DNA of 5,382 bases. It comes from an uncultured Aeromonadales bacterium. GTDB taxonomy: Bacteria; Pseudomonadota; Gammaproteobacteria; Enterobacterales; Succinivibrionaceae. The stretch is from NCBI GenBank assembly GCA_902796095.1, contig CADBNP010000108.1, positions 1 to 5,382 of the forward strand, written 5' to 3'. Shown piece by piece: positions 1 to 5,382 of this stretch; position 1 is the stretch's first letter, and every line of letters begins with the position of its first letter. The notes beneath the pieces were generated by a model. It made no database searches. It was not told the DNA's origin and was given only the letters and a program-made list of their open reading frames with translations. The translations under genes were made by a program, and so were the position numbers.

Positions 1-22
1 GTTACATGAAAAGTTCCGGTGT

Positions 23-51
23 TTCCGGCAAATGCTGACAACAGTTATAAT
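23..51 (+). promoter_or_regulatory. Probable promoter for the PilZ-like gene and mfd
   Basis: A perfect TATAAT hexamer lies at 46-51. The best -35 candidate at 17-base spacing is TTCCGG (23-28), which matches TTGACA poorly, so the call rests on the -10 box. Transcription would begin near base 58, leaving a leader of about 27 bases before ATG 85. This placement argues that the gene starts at ATG 85 and not at the in-frame GTG at 19, which lies upstream of the box. If real, the promoter would drive the PilZ-like gene and mfd together. A promoter further upstream, outside the window, cannot be excluded. Confidence 0.4.
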
Positions 52-84
52 CTCTGCTGCGTGTTTCAAAGCCTATTACAGATC

Positions 85-672
85 ATGAGCGAACAGTATT
101 TTTATGTTTTATACAGGGCAAAACTGTCTTTTACCTTTCTGAACAGCAGCTGTGAACTGCCTGACTATACCGAATTCGAGCAGTCACTGCCGGCACTCTG
201 CGTACTCTCAGGTCATCTTGAACCTCTTGATCGCTCATCGGTCAAGGCGCTGCACAAATACGGCAGGGAATTTGCCCGCTTTGCCGACAAGCAGACCGAA
301 ATGACTGCCAGGATGAACGAAATAATCTCATACATCATGGAAAGAGAGACAGAGGATCTTAATTATTCAACCACCATGATCAGCGGTTCCGGTTTCAGAT
401 TCAACCTTCCCTCAGGACAGATTCTGAACCAGAGCTCCGTGATGAAGTTCCGCATTGCCCTGCCGGAATTCGGACTGTTCATCAGCGGCTTTGCCGAGCT
501 TAAGGAATATCACCAGGATCCTGCGTCACCCGGAATCAACTGTGTCACGGCTGAATACATCATGATCCGAAACAGCGACCGGGAAGCGATAATCAGAGCG
601 GTAACCCTGATCCAGCAGAAAGAACTGAGACTCAGAGCAGAAAAGAAAGCGGAGCTGAATAATGATATCTAA
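85..672 (+). CDS. PilZ-like protein encoded upstream of mfd, degenerate c-di-GMP motif
   Basis: This is a 195-residue cytoplasmic protein with no signal peptide or membrane segment. An N-terminal strand (YRAKLSF, residues 10-16) is followed by a predicted helical stretch at about 50-88 rich in charged residues. A PilZ-like beta barrel then spans about 96-165: ISGSG at 99-103, GQ at 111-112 and a hydrophobic strand near 130-137. The C-terminal helix DREAIIRAV...QQKELRLR (165-184) is the clearest PilZ hallmark. PilZ proteins usually bind cyclic di-GMP through RxxxR and (D/N)xSxxG. Here S100 and G103 remain, but the D/N position is M98. The only RxxxR (R61/R65) sits in the helix, 33 residues upstream of that motif position, so ligand binding is doubtful. 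The strand-helix-barrel layout recalls the tetrameric PilZ subgroup of xanthomonads (inference). ATG 85 is preferred because of the TATAAT at 46-51, though no good Shine-Dalgarno precedes it; GTG 19 would add 22 residues. The stop overlaps the mfd start. From memory, a PilZ gene (plzB) also neighbours mfd in Vibrio. The fold is fairly sure; the function is unknown. Confidence 0.7.
   Translation: MSEQYFYVLYRAKLSFTFLNSSCELPDYTEFEQSLPALCVLSGHLEPLDRSSVKALHKYGREFARFADKQTEMTARMNEIISYIMERETEDLNYSTTMISGSGFRFNLPSGQILNQSSVMKFRIALPEFGLFISGFAELKEYHQDPASPGINCVTAEYIMIRNSDREAIIRAVTLIQQKELRLRAEKKAELNNDI
651..661 (+). promoter_or_regulatory. mfd ribosome binding site inside the PilZ-like gene
   Basis: GGAG at 651-654 lies 7 bases before ATG 662, an ideal Shine-Dalgarno spacing. 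It sits within the last codons of the PilZ-like gene, whose TAA is at 670-672. Ribosomes ending the upstream gene therefore finish over the mfd start, which suggests translational coupling. It also fixes the mfd start at 662. Confidence 0.75.
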
Positions 673-3600
673 TGAACTTCTGAACATCACCGGCAACCGA
701 ATCGAAATATTCAACGCCGCCGGATCATGCTGCCCGCTGTTTATAAGCGAGCTTTTTAAGACAGGCGGAAGAAATATCCTTGTTATCACTGATTCAACCC
801 AGAAGGCCATACAGCTGACCGAAACACTGGCCTGCCTCAATCCCGGTGACAATCTGCTCAAATATCCTGACTATGAGACTCTGCCCTATGATATTTTCTC
901 TCCCCAGCAGGATCTCATATCAGATCGCCTCGAGGCTCTCTACTGTCTTAAATCCGGACTCAGATGCATTGCAGTAACCCCGATCAGCGCAGCTCTTACA
1001 AGAATATCACCTCCTGAATATGTTATGGCAAACGCTCTGGTGCTGAAAAAAGGGCAGCGGATGAACATGACGGAGCTGGTCAAACTGCTTACAGAAAACT
1101 GCTACAGCAGGGTTTCCCAGGTATATGAATCCGGCGAGTTTGCAGTAAGAGGATCTCTTATCGATCTGTATCCTTCCGGAATGGAGGATCCGTACCGCAT
1201 TGATTTTTTTGATGACGAAATCGATTCCATAAGACTTTTCGATACGGAAACCCAGCGAACAAGAGAGCTTGTTGATCAGATAAGGCTTCTTCCGGCCAGA
1301 GAGTTCCCCATCCAGCCGCAGGACATTGAAAGGTTCCGGCGCCGGTACCGTGAAAAATTCGGGACAAATCTTGATCCGGACAGTATTTATCAGCAGGTTT
1401 CCGGCGGTCATATACCGTCAGGCATAGAATACTACATACCTCTGTTTTTCGAGCAGACGGTCTCGCTCCTTGACTACCTGAAAAACGATACCATCGTGAT
1501 CCTGCTTCCAGATGCGGTAAAAAAAGCGGATGAATTTCTGGAGCAGGTTCAGCAGAGATTCCTGTCCTCATCACAGGCCGGCGGAGATCCGGAGCTGAGA
1601 CCGCGGCTCGAACCTGCTGACATATTTCACAGGACAGATGAATTTCTGCATCTGCTGAAGGATCACACCCAAATCATTCTCAAAGCTGAAGACAGCACCA
1701 GTCCGAAAGCCAGGAGATTCAGCGTAAAAAATCTGCCGGAAATCAGCATAAACACCAGAACCGCTGAAATGAAGGGTCTTTCGGACTTCATATCATCGTC
1801 ACCGGAGGATCACAGATTCCTGTTTTCGGTCTACTCACCGGGACGTCTTGATACTCTGAACGGACTTCTTGAAAAAATCGGGATCAGGCCGAAGAAATTT
1901 GAAACCATAGGAGAGTTCGAGTCCTCCCCAGAAAAATTCGGCTCCATAGTAAGTCCGCTGGACGAAGGTCTTGTTTTTGACAGTGCCGGGATCAGTCTCA
2001 TTTCTGAAACTGAAATATTCGGCAACAGTTACGTAAGTTCAAGAAGAAACAATAAAAACGTGCAGGCCGATGCCATTATCCGCAATCTTGCAGAACTCAA
2101 AATCGGAGACAAGATTGTCCACTACAAATACGGTATCGGCTGCTATCAGGGTCTTGAAATACGGGAGATAAACGGTGTAAACAAGGAATTTTTCTGTCTG
2201 GAGTATGCTGACAATGCAAAGCTCTATGTTGAAATAACCGAACTTCATCTCATATCCCGCTATACCGGCGGATCGAATCCGAAGCTCAGCACTCTCGGAT
2301 CCGATTCCTGGGAGAAAAACCGCAAAAAGACCCAGGAGAAGGTAAAGGATGTGGCGGTCCAGCTTCTCGACGTATATTCAAAGCGTGCCATCAAAACCGG
2401 ATTTGCATTCAAATTCAACCGCAGGGCCTACAATGAGTTCATAACCGGTTTTCCATATGAGGAAACAGAAGATCAGAAGAGAGCGATAGAATCCGTAATC
2501 GCTGACATGACCGCTGCCAAAACCATGGATCGTCTCATATGCGGTGATGTGGGTTTCGGCAAAACCGAGGTGGCGATACGTGCAGCCTACATAGCTGTCA
2601 GCAACGGCAAGCAGGTGGCCGTCCTTGTGCCGACAGTTCTTCTGGCGGATCAGCACTACGAAAGCTTTAAGAACCGGTTTGCAAATGAGGCTGTCAACAT
2701 AGAGGTTCTGAGCCGTTTCAAGACTTCTTCTCAGCAGAAAAAAATTCTTGAAAGCATTGCCGAAGGCAGTGTTGACATAATCATCGGCACCCACACGCTT
2801 CTTTCCCAGAAGGTGGAATTCAAAGATCTGGGACTGCTAATCGTGGACGAAGAGCACCGTTTCGGCGTAAGACAGAAGGAAAAAATCAAGGCTCTCAGAT
2901 CTGAGGTGGACATTCTGACACTCACCGCCACTCCGATACCCCGCACTCTCAACATGGCCTTCTCCGGTCTCAGAGATCTGTCTCTGATTACGACCCCGCC
3001 GGCCAAAAGACTTTCCATCAAGACTTTTCTCAATCAGAATGACAATACACTCATAAGAGAGGCTGTGCTCAGAGAACTCAAGCGCGGCGGTCAGGTATAC
3101 TATCTGCACAACGAAACTCACACCATAGAAAAACGTGCCGAGGATCTGGCAAATCTTATTCCTGAAGCAAAAATCGAGGTTGCTCACGGACAGATGAAGG
3201 AACGGGATCTGGCTTCCATTATGAACAGGTTCTACCACCACAAGTTCAATGTCCTGGTATGCACCACCATTATTGAAACCGGTCTGGATATTCCTGCAGC
3301 CAACACGATTATCATAGAACGGGCCGATAAATTCGGTCTGGCCCAGCTCCACCAGATAAGGGGACGCGTAGGAAGATCCAGCCAGCAGGCTTATGCATAT
3401 CTTCTCACACCGCCGCAGAAGCTGATCACAAAGGATGCGCTTAAGCGTCTCGATGCCATTTCCAAAAATGATGATCTCGGCGTAGGATTCACCCTGGCAA
3501 ATCATGATCTGGAAATAAGAGGTGCAGGAGAGCTGCTGGGAGATGAGCAGAGCGGTCAGATCGCCACCGTCGGTTTCTCCCTGTATATGGAAATGCTGGG

Positions 3601-4090
3601 CAATGCCATAAAGGCTCTGAAGGAGGGGGAGGAACTCTCCCTGGTGGATCTCTCAAGACGCAACACAGAAATCAATCTCAATATTGCAGCTGTCATTCCA
3701 AAGGAATACATAGGTGACATAAGTACACGACTTTCCTTCTACAAACGTCTGTCCTCCTCTGAAACACATGAGGCACTGACTGATATCAGAGAGGAAATTA
3801 TAGATCGCTACGGTCCTCTTCCCCAGGAACTGAAAAATCTCTTTGAAGTAAACAAAATCAGAATTGATGCCACTGCTATGGGCATAACCTGCATTACCGT
3901 GTCAAAGGTTACCAGTTTCATCCGGTTCGGCAAAAACAACAGGGTTTCTCCTGAAAAAATAGTCAGTCTGTTCCAGCGATATCCAAATGATTTCAGGATG
4001 GCTGAAGGTGACAAAATCAAGTTGCAGAGAAAAATCGAGCAGGAGGAAACTCTGAAATACATCAGAGATCTGCTGGATCTGCTCATGTGA
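662..4090 (+). CDS. mfd: Transcription-repair coupling factor Mfd
   Basis: Mfd is an ATP-driven DNA translocase. It removes RNA polymerase stalled at lesions and recruits UvrA, directing nucleotide excision repair to the transcribed strand. At 1142 residues this is close to E. coli Mfd (1148). The UvrB-like module comes first: a degenerate P-loop at 19-24 lacking GKT, ETLPYD and FSPQQD segments, and R163, R179 and F183, which align with the E. coli UvrA-contacting residues R165, R181 and F185. The RNA-polymerase-interaction domain (CarD/TRCF type) runs from about 475 to 540 (GDKIVHYKYGIG at 482-493). The motor carries Walker A GDVGFGKT (628-635, K634), DEEH (729-732), TATPIPRT (755-762) and QIRGRVGR (898-905). 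The C-terminal TRCF domain spans about 1004-1142 (DRYGPLP near 1048). The start is set by GGAG at 651 and overlaps the PilZ-like gene by 11 bases, implying co-transcription. No frameshift or missing catalytic residue is visible. One small departure is LYVEITE at 521-527, where E. coli has LYVPVSS. Confidence 0.98.
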   Translation: MISNELLNITGNRIEIFNAAGSCCPLFISELFKTGGRNILVITDSTQKAIQLTETLACLNPGDNLLKYPDYETLPYDIFSPQQDLISDRLEALYCLKSGLRCIAVTPISAALTRISPPEYVMANALVLKKGQRMNMTELVKLLTENCYSRVSQVYESGEFAVRGSLIDLYPSGMEDPYRIDFFDDEIDSIRLFDTETQRTRELVDQIRLLPAREFPIQPQDIERFRRRYREKFGTNLDPDSIYQQVSGGHIPSGIEYYIPLFFEQTVSLLDYLKNDTIVILLPDAVKKADEFLEQVQQRFLSSSQAGGDPELRPRLEPADIFHRTDEFLHLLKDHTQIILKAEDSTSPKARRFSVKNLPEISINTRTAEMKGLSDFISSSPEDHRFLFSVYSPGRLDTLNGLLEKIGIRPKKFETIGEFESSPEKFGSIVSPLDEGLVFDSAGISLISETEIFGNSYVSSRRNNKNVQADAIIRNLAELKIGDKIVHYKYGIGCYQGLEIREINGVNKEFFCLEYADNAKLYVEITELHLISRYTGGSNPKLSTLGSDSWEKNRKKTQEKVKDVAVQLLDVYSKRAIKTGFAFKFNRRAYNEFITGFPYEETEDQKRAIESVIADMTAAKTMDRLICGDVGFGKTEVAIRAAYIAVSNGKQVAVLVPTVLLADQHYESFKNRFANEAVNIEVLSRFKTSSQQKKILESIAEGSVDIIIGTHTLLSQKVEFKDLGLLIVDEEHRFGVRQKEKIKALRSEVDILTLTATPIPRTLNMAFSGLRDLSLITTPPAKRLSIKTFLNQNDNTLIREAVLRELKRGGQVYYLHNETHTIEKRAEDLANLIPEAKIEVAHGQMKERDLASIMNRFYHHKFNVLVCTTIIETGLDIPAANTIIIERADKFGLAQLHQIRGRVGRSSQQAYAYLLTPPQKLITKDALKRLDAISKNDDLGVGFTLANHDLEIRGAGELLGDEQSGQIATVGFSLYMEMLGNAIKALKEGEELSLVDLSRRNTEINLNIAAVIPKEYIGDISTRLSFYKRLSSSETHEALTDIREEIIDRYGPLPQELKNLFEVNKIRIDATAMGITCITVSKVTSFIRFGKNNRVSPEKIVSLFQRYPNDFRMAEGDKIKLQRKIEQEETLKYIRDLLDLLM

Positions 4091-4094
4091 CACT

Positions 4095-4114
4095 CCCCGT
4101 GTCTGAAGACGGGG
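4095..4114 (+). terminator. Stem-loop right after mfd, possible weak terminator
   Basis: CCCCGT (4095-4100) pairs with ACGGGG (4109-4114), four bases after the mfd stop. An alternative fold pairs CCCC with GGGG and GTC (4101-4103) with GAC (4108-4110) around a TGAA loop, leaving GT (4099-4100) bulged. The following bases, ATTTCT, are a poor U-tract, so intrinsic termination may be inefficient. The same hairpin on the minus strand could instead be a transposon-end structure. Confidence 0.45.
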
Positions 4115-4141
4115 ATTTCTGCTGTCTGCCGAAGTTATCGG

Positions 4142-4226
4142 GTGACCAGTCCATTTCCGGCAGGTCACAGTGCAAGGTATGGTGATGCCGTCACCCGTCC
4201 TGAGCCAGTGCATACAGCAGCTCAGG
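4142..4226. other. Cluster of three stem-loops, possible structured RNA or element end
   Basis: Three hairpins follow one another. In the first, GTGACC-A-GTC (4142-4151) pairs with GGC-A-GGTCAC (4159-4168): six pairs, an A/A mismatch and three further pairs including one T-G, around a 7-base loop. In the second, GGTGA (4181-4185) pairs with TCACC (4191-4195) around TGCCG. In the third, CCTGAGC (4199-4205) pairs with GCTCAGG (4220-4226). The strand is not determined because perfect inverted repeats fold either way. No known RNA family was recognised. Confidence 0.4.
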
Positions 4227-4350
4227 CAGTATGTCTGGTATTGCCGTCTGTCAAGGTCTTCCCTGTTTGTCCCGAAAACTGCTCACGAAAATTTCTTTTT
4301 ATCGCTTGTGTTAGCTCCAGGAAAGTGTCACGGATAAAAAATCAGTGCTG

Positions 4351-4359
4351 TGCTAAAAT
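4351..4359 (+). promoter_or_regulatory. Extended -10 promoter for the AAA-ATPase-like gene
   Basis: TGC TAAAAT at 4351-4359 matches an extended -10 element (TGn plus a TATAAT-like hexamer, one mismatch). No good -35 is seen at 17 bases, which extended -10 promoters tolerate. Transcription would start near 4366, giving a leader of about 30 bases before ATG 4396. This implies the gene is expressed separately from mfd. Confidence 0.45.
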
Positions 4360-4395
4360 GAGAGTGTCATTGAAGTTTCGGAGCAGTTAAGTGTT

Positions 4396-5382
4396 ATGGG
4401 CAATATTCTGAATCCCGGTAACGACAACAGTTTTATAAAACTGGTTAAAGCAAAAGATACCAGAGTGTTTGTCGATAAAACAGATTTTATAGAAAAAACC
4501 AATGCGCTCTTTAATACAGATGGAAATCTGCTTGCCGTTACCCGTCCCCGCAGATTTGGAAAAACCGTAACCGCTCATATGCTTTCCGCTTATTACTCCA
4601 AAGGGTATGCCGGACAAAAGATTTTTGACGATTTGAAAATTTCATATAAGGACTGTTTCTCAGAACACCTGAACAGGTATGATGTTATTTACATTGATAT
4701 GAACTCTATCGATGGCCGCTACAAAAATTATCTGAAAAAGACAAAAAGGGTTCAGGGGGTTGAAAGTCTGGTTGATTACCTTGAATATTCGATAATCAGG
4801 GAACTCAGAGGACAAAAAAATTTTGCTGAGTGTTTTGAAAATAACGACATAGAAAATACCGGACTTCTTGAGGCATTATCTGCTTTGCAGACAGACTTAA
4901 ACGCACAGTTCATATTCATTATGGATGAATGGGATTTGGTATACAGAGAGTATCCTCACGATGAACCGCTGCAGAAATCTTTCATTAATTTGCTGAAAGA
5001 TTTATTTAAATCTGATGATGGGTATGCCTGTTTTGCTTTGGTTTACCTTACCGGGATTCTCCCAATCAAGAAATACAACTCTCAATCAGCTTTAAACGGA
5101 TTTGATGAATACAACATGCTTTCACCCGGAGATTTTGCCGGCTACTTCGGTTTTACCGAGGACGAAGTTGCTGAAATTGTAAAATCTCCCAAGTGCCAAA
5201 TATCACTTCAGGAATTAAAGGAATGGTATGAAGGGTATAAAATCAGGGGTACTGACATATACAACCCTAACTCCGTTACTAAAGCTGTAAGCAGGAATGA
5301 ATGCATAAGCTACTGGAGCGGAACATCATCAAATGAAGAAGTTGTGCGTCTGATCAATATGAACTTTGACGGGATTAAAGAA
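4396..5382 (+). CDS. AAA-ATPase-like protein, 5' part (probable PD-(D/E)XK partner domain beyond window)
   Basis: The reading frame is open for 329 codons and runs off the window end, so the gene is partial at 3'. It matches the AAA-ATPase_like family (Pfam PF09820 by recognition): LNPGND at 5-10, VFVDKTDFI at 25-33, P-loop RPRRFGKT at 50-57, Walker B-like FIMDEWD at 174-180, YLTGILPI at 217-224, then FGF (residues 251-253), EWYEGY and YNPNSV stretches and YWSGTSSN near 309-316, in the family's usual order. Members are typically 500-600 residues and end in a PD-(D/E)XK nuclease-like domain (PDDEXK_9), which would lie outside this window. Their function is unestablished; they are abundant, often multicopy, in gut anaerobes. 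ATG 4396 is the only conventional in-frame start after the TAA at 4354; GGAG at 4380-4383 lies a rather long 12 bases upstream. The gene is more AT-rich than mfd (19 G/C in 4441-4500), consistent with acquisition by transfer. The product should be cytoplasmic. The family call is firm; the role is not. Confidence 0.88.
   Translation, partial: MGNILNPGNDNSFIKLVKAKDTRVFVDKTDFIEKTNALFNTDGNLLAVTRPRRFGKTVTAHMLSAYYSKGYAGQKIFDDLKISYKDCFSEHLNRYDVIYIDMNSIDGRYKNYLKKTKRVQGVESLVDYLEYSIIRELRGQKNFAECFENNDIENTGLLEALSALQTDLNAQFIFIMDEWDLVYREYPHDEPLQKSFINLLKDLFKSDDGYACFALVYLTGILPIKKYNSQSALNGFDEYNMLSPGDFAGYFGFTEDEVAEIVKSPKCQISLQELKEWYEGYKIRGTDIYNPNSVTKAVSRNECISYWSGTSSNEEVVRLINMNFDGIKE

Larger units (their letters stand above)
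4091..4395. other. Structured intergenic region between mfd and the ATPase gene
   Basis: This 305-base stretch has no convincing gene. Its first 135 bases contain four successive stem-loops: 4095-4114, 4142-4168, 4181-4195 and 4199-4226. From about 4270 it becomes AT-rich and unstructured, ending with the promoter and leader of the next gene. An 8-base inverted repeat, TGACACTC at 4088-4095 and GAGTGTCA at 4362-4369, brackets most of it. On the minus strand the mfd-proximal end resembles the right end of an IS200/IS605-type element. A decayed element, a small structured RNA, or simple intergenic DNA with a terminator are all possible. Confidence 0.6.

Noticed and set aside
1..18. Possible end or start of an upstream gene at the window edge
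   Set aside because: Only 18 bases are available. The minus-strand ATG there is followed at once by a stop, so nothing can be supported.
19..84. Longer start (GTG 19) for the PilZ-like gene
   Set aside because: The 22 added residues do not resemble part of the domain, and a TATAAT box at 46-51 falls inside them; ATG 85 followed by the first strand of the protein fits better.
2837..3505. 222-codon minus-strand open frame inside mfd
   Set aside because: It is fully antisense to the conserved helicase motor and shows no domain of its own; the mfd reading explains the sequence completely.
3902..4213. 103-codon minus-strand open frame crossing the mfd 3' end
   Set aside because: Most of it is antisense to mfd. 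The intergenic part was examined for tnpB coding; it only vaguely recalls read-through of an IS end and has no TnpB zinc-finger or catalytic motif.
4142..4390. 82-codon + strand open frame starting at GTG in the intergenic region
   Set aside because: It lies across the hairpin cluster and the promoter of the next gene, shows no recognisable motif, and has no good ribosome binding site. It is more likely chance.

Overview
The window holds three protein genes, all on the + strand, and one roughly 300-base intergenic stretch. The central gene (662-4090) is a full-length mfd, encoding the transcription-repair coupling factor. Its sequence resembles gammaproteobacterial Mfd throughout. Moderate GC content, frequent AGA and ATA codons, and a downstream ATPase of a type common in gut anaerobes suggest a host-associated gammaproteobacterium, perhaps of the Succinivibrionaceae. 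That family-level guess is inference; no marker gene here settles it.

Region 1 to about 670: a 195-residue PilZ-like protein, probably starting at ATG 85 just downstream of a TATAAT box. Its stop codon overlaps the mfd start by 11 bases and the mfd ribosome binding site lies inside it, so the two genes look like a translationally coupled pair. The PilZ fold signature is recognisable, but the c-di-GMP-binding motif is degenerate.

Region 662-4090: mfd, 1142 codons, with the UvrB-like module, RNA-polymerase-interaction domain, helicase/translocase motor and C-terminal regulatory domain in the usual order and with no visible lesion.

Region 4091-4395: no convincing gene. Its first 135 bases contain four consecutive stem-loops. 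The first, right after the mfd stop, may serve as a terminator. Read on the minus strand, it also resembles the right end of an IS200/IS605-type (tnpB-bearing) element, so a degraded element or a structured RNA is possible. The rest is AT-rich and carries an extended -10 promoter for the next gene.

Region 4396-5382: the first 329 codons of an AAA-ATPase-like protein (the family whose C-terminus usually carries a PD-(D/E)XK nuclease-like domain). It runs off the window. It is more AT-rich than mfd, has its own promoter, and looks like accessory DNA placed beside a core repair gene. No proven new system is visible; the points most worth following are the structured intergenic block and the degenerate PilZ protein tied to mfd.
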